A stretch of 64,000 nt of DNA, from the NCBI GenBank assembly GCA_000403255.2, contig KE159582.1, forward strand, positions 236,724 through 300,723. The letters are read 5' to 3'. Source of the stretch: Lachnospiraceae bacterium 3-1 (GTDB lineage: Bacteria; Bacillota; Clostridia; Lachnospirales; Lachnospiraceae). Position numbers and translations under genes: made by a program. Under the pieces are notes generated by a model, which was given only the letters and a program-made list of their open reading frames with translations, searched no databases and was not told the origin of the DNA. This document shows positions 16,445 through 26,178 of this stretch, piece after piece. Within the stretch, counting starts at the first letter, position 1, and each line of letters starts with the position of its first letter.

Positions 16445-17488
16445 ATGGAACAAGAAAGAAAAGCAGAAAAACTGCTGGAAGTAAAAGATCTCCAGGTATC
16501 TTTCTTTACACCAGCAGGAGAAGTAAAAGCGGTAAATGGAATCACATATGATTTGAATTATAATGAAGTAATGGGAATTGTTGGGGAATCTGGATCTGGA
16601 AAGAGCGTGGAGGCATATTCAATTATCGGTTTACTGCAATCACCAGGAAAGGTTGTGGGCGGCAGCATTACCTTGGAAGGGGAAGATATGCTGGCGAAAA
16701 CGGCAAATGAAATGATTAGTATCCGTGGATCACAGGTGGCAATGATTTTTCAGAACCCGATGACCTGTCTGAATCCGGTTTATACAATTGGAAACCAGCT
16801 AATGGAAGCATTACAGGCTCACAATAAAGAGGTTTCAAAGGAAGAAGCTGCGAAAAGGGCCATGACAATGTTGGAACAGGTAGGAATCAACAATGTGGAA
16901 AAGCGGATGAAGCAGTATCCCCATGAGCTCTCTGGTGGTATGCGTCAGCGTGTTATGATTGCAATGGGACTGATTTGTCATCCAAAGCTTTTGATTGCGG
17001 ACGAGCCTACAACAGCCTTGGACGTTACTATTCAGGCGCAGATTCTGGAATTGATGAAGGAACTTCAGAAGAAAAACCATATGGGAATTATTTTCATCAC
17101 TCACAATTTAGGTGTAGTGGCTGAGATTTGTGATAAAGTATCTGTTATGTATGCAGGAAAAATGGTAGAGCAGGGACCAGTAGATGAGATTTTCTATCAT
17201 CCAGGACATCCCTATACAAAGGGGCTTTTGCGTTCCATGCCTCGTGTAGATGCGGAGAGCTATGAGCGGCTGATACCGATTGAAGGTACGCCTGTGGATA
17301 TGCTGAATCCACCAGAGGGCTGTCCCTTTGCACCACGGTGTGAGCAGGCAATGAAAATATGTCTGCAGAAGATGCCGCCATATATTGATTTGGGTGAAAA
17401 CCACCGCGCTGCCTGCTGGCTGTGCGTCCAGGAACATATGACGGGTCAGCAAAATGAAAATGAAACGGAGGGCAGCAAAAATGAATAA
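16445..17488 (+). CDS. oppD: Oligopeptide ABC transporter ATPase OppD
   Basis: Cytoplasmic ATPase of the peptide importer, 347 residues. Walker A is GESGSGKSVEAYS near residue 48, the signature LSGGMRQRVMIA near 163, and Walker B LLIADEPTTALD near 182. The C-terminal oligopeptide-transporter extension with CPFAPRCEQAMKIC is present, matching DppD/OppD proteins that carry a [4Fe-4S]-type Cys cluster. It overlaps the oppF start by 8 nt. Confidence 0.94.
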   Translation: MEQERKAEKLLEVKDLQVSFFTPAGEVKAVNGITYDLNYNEVMGIVGESGSGKSVEAYSIIGLLQSPGKVVGGSITLEGEDMLAKTANEMISIRGSQVAMIFQNPMTCLNPVYTIGNQLMEALQAHNKEVSKEEAAKRAMTMLEQVGINNVEKRMKQYPHELSGGMRQRVMIAMGLICHPKLLIADEPTTALDVTIQAQILELMKELQKKNHMGIIFITHNLGVVAEICDKVSVMYAGKMVEQGPVDEIFYHPGHPYTKGLLRSMPRVDAESYERLIPIEGTPVDMLNPPEGCPFAPRCEQAMKICLQKMPPYIDLGENHRAACWLCVQEHMTGQQNENETEGSKNE

Positions 17489-18512
17489 GAATGACGATAT
17501 CCTCGTTTCGGTTGAACATTTGAAAAAATATTTCCATGTGAAGGGAATGAAAGGGCCTGGGGTACAGGCAGTCGAAGATATCTCTATCTTTATTAGAAGA
17601 GGAGAGACCTTGGGATTGGTAGGAGAGTCTGGTTGTGGTAAGACAACGTTAGGACGGACAATCCTGCAGCTTCATGAACCAACATCCGGGAAAATTATCT
17701 ATGATGGCCAAGTTATTTTTGATGGTGAGAATCCATGGAAGCGAGAAGCAGATGGAACTATGGTGGGTGTAAAAGCGCCAAAACCAATGCAGGTAAATAT
17801 GCTTCCTTATCGCCGAAAAATGCAGATTATCTTCCAGGATCCATCTGCAAGCTTAGACCCCCGTATGACAGTGGGAGAAATTATTGGAGAAGCATTGGAC
17901 ATTCATAAGCTTTATAGTTCCAAGGCGGACCGTGCAGACCGGATCAAGGAGCTGCTTTCTACGGTAGGATTGAATACAGAACATGCAAACCGTTATCCTC
18001 ACGAATTTTCCGGTGGGCAGCAGCAGCGTGTAGGAATTGCGCGTGCGTTGGCAGTAAATCCAGAGTTTATTGTGTGTGACGAGCCCATTTCGGCATTAGA
18101 CGTTTCTATTCAGTCACAGGTAGTGAATATGTTAGAGGATATGCAGCATGAATTGGGACTGACGTATTTGTTCATTGCCCATGACCTTTCTGTGGTACGT
18201 CATATTTCCAATCGGATTGGCGTGATGTATTTGGGAACTATGGTGGAGCTGGCTGAGAGTTATGAATTGAATCGTAATCCGATGCACCCGTATACACAGA
18301 CACTGCTTTCCGCAGTACCAGTTCCAGATCCTCAGTTGAGCCGTAGCCGGCAGAGGATTATATTGGAAGGGGATATTCCATCTCCGATGAATCCCCCAAC
18401 TGGATGCCGTTTCCATACGCGTTGTCCTCATGCAACGGAAAAATGCCGTATGGAGGTTCCAGAATTTAAGGAATATGCGCCAGAGCATTGGGCAGCTTGC
18501 CATATGCTATAA
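17481..18512 (+). CDS. oppF: Oligopeptide ABC transporter ATPase OppF
   Basis: Second ATPase of the importer, 343 residues. Walker A is GESGCGKTTLGRT, the signature FSGGQQQRVGIARAL, and Walker B FIVCDEPISALD, with the C-terminal CRFHTRCPHATEKC cluster. ATG 17481 has GGAGGGC upstream and overlaps oppD by 8 nt; the frame stays open nine codons further upstream, but that part has no ribosome site. A modest insertion of about 20 residues (EADGTMVGVKAPKPMQ) lies between Walker A and the Q-loop, a variation common in clostridial OppF. Confidence 0.93.
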   Translation: MNKNDDILVSVEHLKKYFHVKGMKGPGVQAVEDISIFIRRGETLGLVGESGCGKTTLGRTILQLHEPTSGKIIYDGQVIFDGENPWKREADGTMVGVKAPKPMQVNMLPYRRKMQIIFQDPSASLDPRMTVGEIIGEALDIHKLYSSKADRADRIKELLSTVGLNTEHANRYPHEFSGGQQQRVGIARALAVNPEFIVCDEPISALDVSIQSQVVNMLEDMQHELGLTYLFIAHDLSVVRHISNRIGVMYLGTMVELAESYELNRNPMHPYTQTLLSAVPVPDPQLSRSRQRIILEGDIPSPMNPPTGCRFHTRCPHATEKCRMEVPEFKEYAPEHWAACHML

Positions 18513-18572
18513 TTGTTTCGGGTAACACAGCATTCTGCTGTTTATCAAATAAATGAAAATGGAGGAAAAATT

Positions 18573-20378
18573 ATGAAAATGAAGAAATTAGCAGCTGTTA
18601 TATTGACAGCAGCTATGGGAGCTTCTTTGCTTGCAGGATGCAGCAGTAATCCAGCAGACAACAAGAATTCTGAAGGTACAGAGCAGGAAACCCCATCAAA
18701 CCAAGAGGAAGAGGGAACAGAGGGAACAGAAGGTACATCTGATACAGATGATACAAATGCAAATGAAGAGACTCCTGCTGTTAGCTGGGATGGCAAGAAT
18801 ATCACAGTAAACGTGGCTTCTGAGCCGCAGACCATGGACCCAGCTTTGAATACTGCTGTTGACGGCGGTATGATGGCATTGCATTTGTTTGAAGGTCTGA
18901 TGAAATGGGAGGATACTGGCTCTGAAGTTGAAGGTACAGACGGTACTGCAAACAGTGCACAGATTACCTATGGTCAGGCAGAGAGTTATGAAAAAGTAGC
19001 AAATGAGGATGGCACGGTAACTTATACATTCAAGCTTCGTGACGGTATCAAATGGTCCGATGGTCAGCCCGTAACTGCAGGAGATTTTGAATATGCCTGG
19101 AAACGTTTGGTTACTCCAGATACTGGAGCAGATTATAGCTACATGTTAGACTGTGTCGTAAATGCAAATGAGATCTTGAAAGGTGAATTAGATCCATCTG
19201 AGTTGGCTGCAAAAGCAATTGATGATACTACTTTTGAGGTAACTCTTACTACCGATTTGCCATATTTTGAAGAATTATGTGCATTCCCAGCTATGATGCC
19301 TGTACGTCAGGATACCATTGAAGCAAATGGGGATCAGTGGACATTTGAGCCTTCTACTTATATCAGTAACGGAGCATACAAATTGCAGACATGGAATCAT
19401 AATTCAGAAATTATCATGGAAAAGAATGACCAGTATTATAATTATGCAAATCTTGGGCCAGATACAATCACCTGGAAATTGATGGATGATGCAAACGCTA
19501 TGCTTTCTGGTTACAATTCTGGTGAATTGAACTTTATTGAAAATGTACCTCAGGCAGAAATTGCAAACATGATTGCTTCTGGCGATCTGAAGATTGTAGA
19601 CTATATTGGAACATACTATGTATGCTATCAGACACAGAAAGCTCCTTTTGACAATCCGTTAGTACGTCAGGCATTTACCTTAGCTGTTGACCGTACTTAT
19701 ATTGTAAATCAGGTAACTCAGTCTGGACAGGTAGAAGCAAACGGCTTTGTACCGGCTGGTGTTTATGATGCAGAAGGCGCTGCTGGTGATGATTTCCGTA
19801 CCGTTGGTGGTGCATATTATGCTGAAACAGACGCTGATTACGAAGCAAACTGTGAAAAAGCAAAAGAATTATTGGCAGAAGCTGGATATCCAAACGGAGA
19901 AGGCTTCCCAGTTGTTGAATATCTGTACAATACAGATGATAACCACAAAGCGGTAGCAGAAGCTTTGCAGTTTATGTGGGAAGATGTACTTGGCGTTACA
20001 GTTACTTTGAACAACCAGGAATGGAATACATTCTTACAGACACGTAAAGACGGAGATTACTCCATTGCACGTAATGGCTGGATTGCTGACTATAATGACC
20101 CAATGTCATTCCTTGATATGTGGTTGACAGGCGGCGGAAACAACGATGCTCAGTATAAGAGTGCAGAATATGACGCATTGATTCAGCAGGCAAAAGCTGC
20201 TACTGATCCTAAGGAACGTGCACAGCTTATGCATCAGGCAGAGGATGTGCTTATGGGACAGGATTGGGTATTGAATCCATTATACTTCTATACTCAGAAA
20301 TATATGCTTAGCGATGGCATTCAGGGTATGTACTATTGTCCGCTTGGATATTTCTTCTTTGATTCCGTTCATCCATAA
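18573..20378 (+). CDS. oppA: Oligopeptide-binding lipoprotein OppA
   Basis: Extracytoplasmic substrate-binding lipoprotein of the Opp system, 601 residues. A signal peptide ends in the lipobox LLAGC with Cys near residue 22, followed by a flexible Glu/Thr/Gly-rich linker of about 45 residues. The SBP_bac_5 domain starts with VNVASEPQTMDPALNT and includes YTFKLRDGIKWSDGQPVTAGD-type sequence. ATG 18573 is preceded by GGAGGAAAAATT; the frame extends 20 codons upstream without a site. It is the last gene of the operon and ends before a strong bidirectional terminator. Confidence 0.93.
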   Translation: MKMKKLAAVILTAAMGASLLAGCSSNPADNKNSEGTEQETPSNQEEEGTEGTEGTSDTDDTNANEETPAVSWDGKNITVNVASEPQTMDPALNTAVDGGMMALHLFEGLMKWEDTGSEVEGTDGTANSAQITYGQAESYEKVANEDGTVTYTFKLRDGIKWSDGQPVTAGDFEYAWKRLVTPDTGADYSYMLDCVVNANEILKGELDPSELAAKAIDDTTFEVTLTTDLPYFEELCAFPAMMPVRQDTIEANGDQWTFEPSTYISNGAYKLQTWNHNSEIIMEKNDQYYNYANLGPDTITWKLMDDANAMLSGYNSGELNFIENVPQAEIANMIASGDLKIVDYIGTYYVCYQTQKAPFDNPLVRQAFTLAVDRTYIVNQVTQSGQVEANGFVPAGVYDAEGAAGDDFRTVGGAYYAETDADYEANCEKAKELLAEAGYPNGEGFPVVEYLYNTDDNHKAVAEALQFMWEDVLGVTVTLNNQEWNTFLQTRKDGDYSIARNGWIADYNDPMSFLDMWLTGGGNNDAQYKSAEYDALIQQAKAATDPKERAQLMHQAEDVLMGQDWVLNPLYFYTQKYMLSDGIQGMYYCPLGYFFFDSVHP

Positions 20379-20462
20379 GGAGTGTTTTTGGAAGAGTTGT
20401 TGATTGTAAAATTGAAAAGTAATTAAAGGGGAGCGTCTATTTTGGCAATCCCATGTTGCAAA

Positions 20463-20514
20463 AGAAGAATCCCACAGGAGAAAAATTTATCGCCTGTGGG
20501 ATTCTTCTTTTTTC
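20463..20514. terminator. Bidirectional terminator between oppA and potD
   Basis: A perfect 16-bp stem (AGAAGAATCCCACAGG at 20463-20478 with 20493-20508) is followed by T6 on the plus strand and by CTTTTGC on the minus strand. It sits between convergent genes and can serve both. Confidence 0.9.
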
Positions 20515-20548
20515 TGCTTTTATTCCTTGCAGGTATTTGACTTGCGTA

Positions 20549-21610
20549 TCAGTCAGCGGCCTTGACTTCCTTCCAAAGAAGATTTATCTTCATAGTGACT
20601 TCATCATCCAATGGCTTTAGTACTTCACAGTTGTTCAAGATTTCTGCTGGAGGGAAAATTGTGGTATTTTCCTGAAGCTCCAAATCCAGGGCTGCTTTTG
20701 TTTTCACATTAGGTGTGGCATAGTAAACGTAGTCAAAGTTCATCATAGAAATATCTTCCCGGCAAAGAAAATCTAAGAATTTTTCTGCATTTTCTTTATG
20801 TTTGGCTGATTTCGGAATGAACCAGGAGTCAATCCACATATTAGAGCCTTCTTCTGGCACAGAAAAAGCTAGTTTATCATTAAATTCCAATGCATATCCG
20901 GCTTCACCGGAATATACTACGGCCATAGCAGCATTGTCTGAAATCATTTCATCCTGTGCCTCATCTACCAGATAGGAATAGACCAAAGGCTTTTGTTTAA
21001 GAAGAAGATCCTGCGCTTCTTTTAATTTTGCTTCATCGGTGGTGTTTAGGGAATAACCTAGGATTTTTAACGCTACCATGAAAGAATCACGCACAGAATC
21101 AGCCATGATAATCTGGCCAGAATACTCTTTATCCCACAGGATATTCCAGGAATTTACTTTTGATTCATCAACCATGTCCTTGTTGTAGAGGATACCTACC
21201 GTTCCAAAGAAATAGGGAAGGGTATATTTGTTGTCAGGATCAAAGGATTGGGAGAATGCAAAGTGAGCTGGGTCTATATTTTCAGAAAGAGGAATATTCT
21301 TATAGTTAAGCTCCAGCACTTCCCCTTCCTGAATTAATTTTTCTATCATGTAATCAGAGGTACAGATTAAATCATAATCAATGGCTCCAGCACGGTATTT
21401 GGTATACATATTTTCTGGAGTAACGTACTCCTCATAATCGATTTTAATTCCTGTTTCTTCTTCGAACATTTCAATTGCTTCTGGGTCCAGGTACTTTCCA
21501 TAGTTCAAGACGGTTAGAGTATTTTCTGAGTCTTTGGAACCGCATCCAGTAAAGACACCAGAGAGAGCAAGCCCAGCCAAAAGGCATAATATTGCTTTTT
21601 TGAGTTTCAT
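20549..21610 (-). CDS. potD: Spermidine/putrescine-binding lipoprotein PotD
   Basis: Extracytoplasmic polyamine-binding protein, 353 residues, anchored by a lipobox FTGC (Cys near residue 23). It shows PotD features such as LTVLNYGKYLDPEAIEMFEEETGI near 33-55, DLICTSDYMIEKLI near 79-92 and the late WIDSWFIPKSAKH. It is the last gene of the regulator-potABCD operon and follows potC by 12 nt. Whether spermidine or putrescine is preferred cannot be told from sequence. Confidence 0.93.
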   Translation of the reverse strand: MKLKKAILCLLAGLALSGVFTGCGSKDSENTLTVLNYGKYLDPEAIEMFEEETGIKIDYEEYVTPENMYTKYRAGAIDYDLICTSDYMIEKLIQEGEVLELNYKNIPLSENIDPAHFAFSQSFDPDNKYTLPYFFGTVGILYNKDMVDESKVNSWNILWDKEYSGQIIMADSVRDSFMVALKILGYSLNTTDEAKLKEAQDLLLKQKPLVYSYLVDEAQDEMISDNAAMAVVYSGEAGYALEFNDKLAFSVPEEGSNMWIDSWFIPKSAKHKENAEKFLDFLCREDISMMNFDYVYYATPNVKTKAALDLELQENTTIFPPAEILNNCEVLKPLDDEVTMKINLLWKEVKAAD

Positions 21611-21622
21611 GGGGGATCTCCT

Positions 21623-22405
21623 TTAATTTCTATTTTTATCTTTGTGGGCAGAAGGGCCAAAATTCATAAATAGCAGCAGCACCAACGCAAGTAAGAATAA
21701 AATTGTGGATAATGCGTACATTTCCGGACGGATGCCTTTGCGCATTTCTGTGTAAATCATGGTGGACAATGTATTGATGCCGGCTCCTTTTGTAAAATAG
21801 GTGATGGAAAAATCATCCAGTGACATGGTCATTGCCATCAAAAAACCGGAAAATACACCTGGGCATATTTGTGGCCAGATGATTTTAAAAAAGGCATACA
21901 GGGGCGTTGCGCCAAGATCCAGGGCAGCTTCATAGGCGGTACGGCTGCTTTGCTTTAATTTAGGCAGTACATTTAAAATTACATAGGGAATATTGAATGT
22001 AATATGTGCAATCAATACCGTAGTTAAGCCAAGCTGCGTGAAACGGACAAATAAAAGCATCATAGAAAGCCCTGTTACAATATCTGCATTCAGCAAAGGG
22101 ATGTTAGTAGCCCCTATCATGATGGCTTGATTTCTTTTCTTCATAGCATCTATGCCAAGGGCTGCCAGCATTCCAAGTAAAGTAGAAATTACTGCAGAAG
22201 CCAGGGAAATTAGCAGGGTAGTAAAGAAGGCTTCCATGATGGGACCGCTAGAAAACAGCTTTTGATACCATTTTAATGTAAAACCGCCCCATTGAACCCT
22301 GGTTTTGGAATCGTTAAAGGAAAGTACGATTAGGACCAGGATTGGAAGGTACAAAAACAAAAAGATTAGGGCAAGATAAACTCGTTCTGTAGATTTCTTT
22401 ACCAT
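21623..22405 (-). CDS. potC: Spermidine/putrescine permease PotC
   Basis: Inner-membrane permease of the polyamine importer, 260 residues with six membrane spans. The coupling motif is AYEAALDLGATPLYAFFKI near residue 160, and SLDDFSITYFTKG is the typical PotC segment. ATG at 22405 has AGGAAGGAGG upstream and overlaps the potB stop by 7 nt. The gene order A-B-C-D is the usual one. Confidence 0.93.
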   Translation of the reverse strand: MVKKSTERVYLALIFLFLYLPILVLIVLSFNDSKTRVQWGGFTLKWYQKLFSSGPIMEAFFTTLLISLASAVISTLLGMLAALGIDAMKKRNQAIMIGATNIPLLNADIVTGLSMMLLFVRFTQLGLTTVLIAHITFNIPYVILNVLPKLKQSSRTAYEAALDLGATPLYAFFKIIWPQICPGVFSGFLMAMTMSLDDFSITYFTKGAGINTLSTMIYTEMRKGIRPEMYALSTILFLLALVLLLFMNFGPSAHKDKNRN

Positions 22406-23220
22406 ACGCCAGCGCCTCCTTCCTCTCCCTTTGCACTCATAAGCGCCATACTTGCAATGACAAAAATCATGAGCACAAGAGATAAGCCGGAACCTAAATT
22501 CCAGTTATATTCCTGCATAAATGCTTGTTCAATTACATTTCCAATTAACAGTACCTTGCCGCCTCCCAAAAGGTCTGAAATAGCAAAAGAAGTTAAGGCA
22601 GGCACAAATACCATAGTAATGCCGCTGATTACGCCGGGCATAGTAAGTGGAACAATAATTTTAAAGAAAACCGTAACAGCTCCAGCTCCAAGGTCGCTGG
22701 CAGCTTCTAAAATGTCATCTTCAATCCGGGCCATGGCATTATAAATGGGAAGTATCATAAAAGGCAGAAAATCATATACCATACAAAATACCACAGCAGA
22801 AGGAGTATTTAAAATATCCAGCGCTGGAAGCCCTAAGGCTTCTAATAAAGTATTTATTACCCCATTGTTGGAAAGTAATAGTTTCCATGCAAGGATGCGC
22901 AGCATGAAATTCATCCACATGGGAAGGATAAAAATAAATACAATAAACCCTTGGCTTTTCTCTTTCATTTTATTTAAAATCATGGCCAGTGGATAAGAAA
23001 GCAGCAGGCAGACGCCAGTACAAATTAAGGCCAGTTTCAAGGATAGAAACAGTGATTTTAAATGAATAGATGCAAAAATTGAACTTATATTTAATAAAGT
23101 AAAATGTCCGCTTGTGGTGGTAAATGCATAGTAGAGGATCATAATTACCGGAAGAAGGATAAATCCCGCCATCCATAAAAGGTAAGGACCGGCTAAAAGC
23201 TGTCGTTTTAAATTATACAT
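22399..23220 (-). CDS. potB: Spermidine/putrescine permease PotB
   Basis: Partner permease to PotC, 273 residues from the chosen start. The coupling helix is [17 protein letters not shown], and [18 protein letters not shown] is the family signature. The ATG at 23220 is preferred because GGTGGA lies 5 nt upstream and it gives an 8-nt overlap with the potA stop; a start at 23244 would add eight residues without a ribosome site. Six membrane segments are evident. Confidence 0.92.
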   Translation of the reverse strand: MYNLKRQLLAGPYLLWMAGFILLPVIMILYYAFTTTSGHFTLLNISSIFASIHLKSLFLSLKLALICTGVCLLLSYPLAMILNKMKEKSQGFIVFIFILPMWMNFMLRILAWKLLLSNNGVINTLLEALGLPALDILNTPSAVVFCMVYDFLPFMILPIYNAMARIEDDILEAASDLGAGAVTVFFKIIVPLTMPGVISGITMVFVPALTSFAISDLLGGGKVLLIGNVIEQAFMQEYNWNLGSGLSLVLMIFVIASMALMSAKGEEGGAGVW

Positions 23221-24286
23221 CTGATTCCACCGCCTTTTCATCACTGGATTCTGGTTTATTCATAATCTGAATATTGAAAGGGTCTACCCGAATGCCCACA
23301 TGTGATCCTACAGGATGCATCTGAGTGGTTTGCACCAGCCATTCAAATCCATGGGCAAGCACTTCAATTTCCCAATGGACACCTTTAAAAATCAAGGAAG
23401 TCACATCTCCTTCCAGCATACCCGATTCTGGGTCTACCAATTCTACATCTTCCGGGCGGATTACTACATCCACTGGAACATGATTTCCAAAACCTTCGTC
23501 TACACAGGGGAAATTTACATCCAAGATGTTTACCAGCCGATCTTTGATCATAATTCCGTCCATAATATTACTTTCTCCGATAAAGTCGGCAACAAAAGCA
23601 TTGGTAGGTTCATTATAAATATCCTCTGGCGTTCCAATTTGCTGTATATATCCCTGATTCATGACAACAATTGTGTCAGACATAGTAAGAGCCTCTTCCT
23701 GATCATGGGTCACATAGATAAAGGTGATACCCAGCTCATTTTTCAAACGGATTAATTCATACTGCATATCCTGGCGAAGCTTTAGATCCAGTGCACCGAG
23801 AGGTTCATCCAAAAGAAGTACTTTTGGTTCATTGACGATAGCCCGGGCAATGGCGATTCGTTGTTGTTGACCACCACTTAAGGAATCTACACTTCGCTTT
23901 TCAAAACCTTCCAGATTCACTAATTTTAATGCATATTTAATTTTATCGTCGATATAAGCTTTGCTTTTCTTTTTGATTTTTAAGCCAAATGCAATATTTT
24001 CTGCAATGGACATATGAGGGAACAATGCATATTTTTGGAAAACAGTATTGAGCTGCCGTTCGTTGGGGGCTAAGCTGGTAATATTTTTTCCATCAAAAAT
24101 AACATTGCCCATATCGGGCGTCTCAAAGCCGCCGATAATCCGAAGGGTAGTTGTTTTCCCACAGCCGGAAGGTCCAAGTAAGGTCAGAAATTCATTTTCC
24201 CGGATGTATAAATTCAAGTCATCCAGAATTGTCTGTCCCTCATAAGATTTCGTAATGTGCTGTAAATCAATCAGTCGTTTGCTCAT
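23213..24286 (-). CDS. potA: Spermidine/putrescine transport ATPase PotA
   Basis: Cytoplasmic ATPase of the polyamine importer, 357 residues. Walker [16 protein letters not shown] near residue 36, signature [15 protein letters not shown] near 139 and Walker [13 protein letters not shown] near 160 are intact. The C-terminal TOBE regulatory domain covers residues ~265-345. AGGAGG precedes the ATG. It lies 79 nt after the regulator gene, which is transcribed first. Confidence 0.94.
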   Translation of the reverse strand: MSKRLIDLQHITKSYEGQTILDDLNLYIRENEFLTLLGPSGCGKTTTLRIIGGFETPDMGNVIFDGKNITSLAPNERQLNTVFQKYALFPHMSIAENIAFGLKIKKKSKAYIDDKIKYALKLVNLEGFEKRSVDSLSGGQQQRIAIARAIVNEPKVLLLDEPLGALDLKLRQDMQYELIRLKNELGITFIYVTHDQEEALTMSDTIVVMNQGYIQQIGTPEDIYNEPTNAFVADFIGESNIMDGIMIKDRLVNILDVNFPCVDEGFGNHVPVDVVIRPEDVELVDPESGMLEGDVTSLIFKGVHWEIEVLAHGFEWLVQTTQMHPVGSHVGIRVDPFNIQIMNKPESSDEKAVESDV

Positions 24287-24365
24287 GGCCGATATTTCCT
24301 CCTAAAAGATGGGGAGAGAAAACTTGTAAACATCCTACTGGAACCCTTTCATACGATAGCTTCCC

Positions 24366-24905
24366 TTAAAAGCTGGGAGGGGTGGAAATCCAGAGAACGG
24401 TAGCTTCCCTGCCGCCGCAATTTTCTATGTAGTGTTTTTTTCCTGCTTTAAAGTAAAAAGATTCTCCTTGCTTGACTACAAAGGAGCAGGCTCCGTAATG
24501 CAGTTTAATGGAACCCTTTAGGACATATCCAAATTCTTCTGTTTCCTGGGGGAGATATATTTCAGAAGCGCCATGGGGAGAAAGTGTCATTAGTACTGGT
24601 TCCATAGCATTTTTCTGGGCATTTGGAACAATCCACTCAATGATGTGGTGTAATTCTTCATTCTCTTTGATAAAATAATCCTCCTGACGGAAAACAATCT
24701 GTTCCGGTTCCTGGTCCGTGAAAAATTCCGCTGGTGTAGTGCCAAGACATTGGATAATGTCAAGGAGCGTGCTGACAGAAGGAGAGGTTAGATTGCGCTC
24801 CAACTGTGAAATAAACCCCTTAGAAAGTTCGCTCCGGTCTGCAAGCTCCTGTTGCGTCAGGCCATATTGGATGCGTAATTCTTTCATACGGTGGCCGATA
24901 TCCAT
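24366..24905 (-). CDS. XRE-family regulator with cupin domain (PuuR-like)
   Basis: Transcription regulator of 179 residues. An N-terminal XRE helix-turn-helix (residues ~5-60, GLTQQELADRSELSKGFISQ) is joined to a C-terminal cupin domain (residues ~105-175). This architecture is common in polyamine and amino-acid regulators. The start at 24905 is chosen for the AAAGGATGA site; the frame is open for 26 more codons upstream. It is the first gene of the pot operon and probably controls it in response to polyamine level; the effector is inferred from context. Confidence 0.86.
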   Translation of the reverse strand: MDIGHRMKELRIQYGLTQQELADRSELSKGFISQLERNLTSPSVSTLLDIIQCLGTTPAEFFTDQEPEQIVFRQEDYFIKENEELHHIIEWIVPNAQKNAMEPVLMTLSPHGASEIYLPQETEEFGYVLKGSIKLHYGACSFVVKQGESFYFKAGKKHYIENCGGREATVLWISTPPSF

Positions 24906-25015
24906 AAAGGTCATCCTTTCTGATTGTATTTGACTCTCGCGGCATTCGTCAAATATCCGAGCAATGGCGTTTGTTTGGTTCATTGGTTGCGAGAATAAAA
25001 CTAATAATAGATTTT

Positions 25016-25069
25016 TTGTTTAATAATAATAAACAAGATTCATTATAAAGCCAAACCAGAAAATGTCAA
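25016..25069 (-). promoter_or_regulatory. Promoter and operator of the pot operon
   Basis: On the minus strand TTGACA (complement of 25064-25069) and TATAAT (complement of 25042-25047) stand 16 bp apart. An inverted repeat TTGTTTA-N7-TAAACAA (25016-25036) follows 5 bp after the -10 and so covers the start point. It is the natural operator candidate for the XRE-cupin regulator, predicting autorepression. Confidence 0.65.
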
Positions 25070-25163
25070 TACAAAAACCATAGAAAAAATAAAAAAATTT
25101 TTAGAAAAAGGATTGCAAAAATAAAAAAAAGCGGATATAATAGGATAGGATTTTGCAAGACAT

Positions 25164-25236
25164 GCCAAAGTGGCGCAGTTGGTAGCGCGTCGCATTCGTA
25201 ATGCGTAGGTCGAGGGTTCGAGTCCCTTCTTTGGCT
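25164..25236 (+). tRNA. tRNA-Thr (CGT)
   Basis: The cloverleaf is complete: acceptor GCCAAAG with CTTTGGC plus discriminator T, D-stem GCGC/GCGC, an anticodon loop TTCGTAA with anticodon CGT (reads ACG), and T-arm AGGG-TTCGAGT-CCCT. The outermost anticodon-stem pair is a T-T mismatch. CCA is not encoded. It stands alone, followed by its own terminator. Confidence 0.95.
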
Positions 25237-25243
25237 GATTACT

Positions 25244-25273
25244 GGGAGCTGTAGCATTTTACAGCTCCCTTTT
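25244..25273 (+). terminator. Terminator of tRNA-Thr
   Basis: GGGAGCTGTA (25244-25253) pairs with TACAGCTCCC (25260-25269), followed by TTTT. It begins 7 nt after the tRNA. Confidence 0.85.
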
Positions 25274-25365
25274 GTGAATTGTTTATGAGAAAAATAGGGG
25301 AGATATCAATAAGAGGCGTTCAAATAGAAGTTCAGCAGCCTCAGTTTTGAAATAGGTGTAAGAAT

Positions 25366-26001
25366 ATGGAGCATACGATAATTATATATTATACTTTTTG
25401 TTCCCAAAAAGAAAAGATACCAGGGAGCTACTTAAAATATCAGAGAGAAATTGCAGATAAAATCTTAAATTATAGTTTAAAAAAACATTTTCATATGATG
25501 TTTGATAGGGATAAAGTAAAAAGGGGGAGTCATGGAAAACCGTATTGGAGTGGAGAAGAGGCTATATGGTTTAATGTGAGTAATACCGAAGGTTTGGTGG
25601 TATGCGCCGTTGCGTCTCTGGAAATTGGAGTGGACGCAGAGAGACTAAGGGGAGTCCGGCTGCCTGTGATTCGGCGAAGCTGCAGCCAAAAGGAAGTGAA
25701 TTATATTCTGGATGGAACGGAAGCTTTCCCAGAGCAGAGTAAAGAATTGTTAGGGGAATTAGAACAGGAGCGTTTTTTTAGAATTTGGACATTGAAAGAG
25801 AGCTACATTAAAATGACAGGTGATGGAATGTCTTTTCCATTGCAGGAAGCAGAATTTCTTATAGAAGAAAAAAAGAATGGGAAAACGGATATTACGTGCA
25901 GCCAGGCAGGATATTTTATACAAAGAAAGATAGCAGATTATTGGGTTTCTGTATGCGGAAGTCAACAGGCAGAGGTAGTATGGCAGGAGATTTCCATTTA
26001 G
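25366..26001 (+). CDS. 4'-phosphopantetheinyl transferase, Sfp type
   Basis: Transfers phosphopantetheine from CoA to a carrier-protein Ser. The 211-residue length fits the Sfp/Gsp family rather than the short AcpS type. Key motifs are FNVSNTEGLVVCAVA near residue 67, GVDAERLR near 89 with the Mg-binding Asp and Glu, and FRIWTLKESYIKMTGDG near 143. The ribosome site is weak. No NRPS, PKS or carrier protein is adjacent, so the client is unknown. It stands alone between the tRNA and the maltodextrin operon. Confidence 0.9.
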   Translation: MEHTIIIYYTFCSQKEKIPGSYLKYQREIADKILNYSLKKHFHMMFDRDKVKRGSHGKPYWSGEEAIWFNVSNTEGLVVCAVASLEIGVDAERLRGVRLPVIRRSCSQKEVNYILDGTEAFPEQSKELLGELEQERFFRIWTLKESYIKMTGDGMSFPLQEAEFLIEEKKNGKTDITCSQAGYFIQRKIADYWVSVCGSQQAEVVWQEISI

Positions 26002-26008
26002 GTATGTT

Positions 26009-26060
26009 TGAAGGGTATTTTGTATTTTATAAAAAAATGCGAAATGCCCTTTCTTTTTAC
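26009..26060 (+). terminator. Probable terminator after the phosphopantetheinyl transferase
   Basis: GAAGGGTATTT near 26009 is complementary, with small gaps, to AAATGCCCTTTC near 26042-26053, and TTTTTAC follows. The loop is long and AT-rich. Confidence 0.5.
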
Positions 26061-26116
26061 AGAATATGACAAAAACCATTGGCTAAATCTACTAAAATAT
26101 AGTGTGCAAAACTGTA

Positions 26117-26122
26117 TATAAT
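26117..26122 (+). promoter_or_regulatory. Probable -10 box of the maltodextrin operon
   Basis: TATAAT stands 188 nt before the binding-protein gene. No convincing -35 is found 16-18 bp upstream (AAATAT-like sequence), which would suit an activator-dependent or weak promoter. Confidence 0.35.
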
Positions 26123-26178
26123 CTACGAAATAACAACAAAGATGAAAAACAATATTGCATTTTTTGTGAAAAGGAGTT

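Noticed and set aside
18545-18835. Minus-strand 96-codon frame opposite the OppA N-terminus
   Set aside because: It mirrors the biased Thr/Glu linker codons of oppA and lacks a ribosome site.
25066-25257. Minus-strand open frame covering the tRNA-Thr gene
   Set aside because: It runs through a complete tRNA cloverleaf and has no ribosome site; such frames are typical tRNA shadows.
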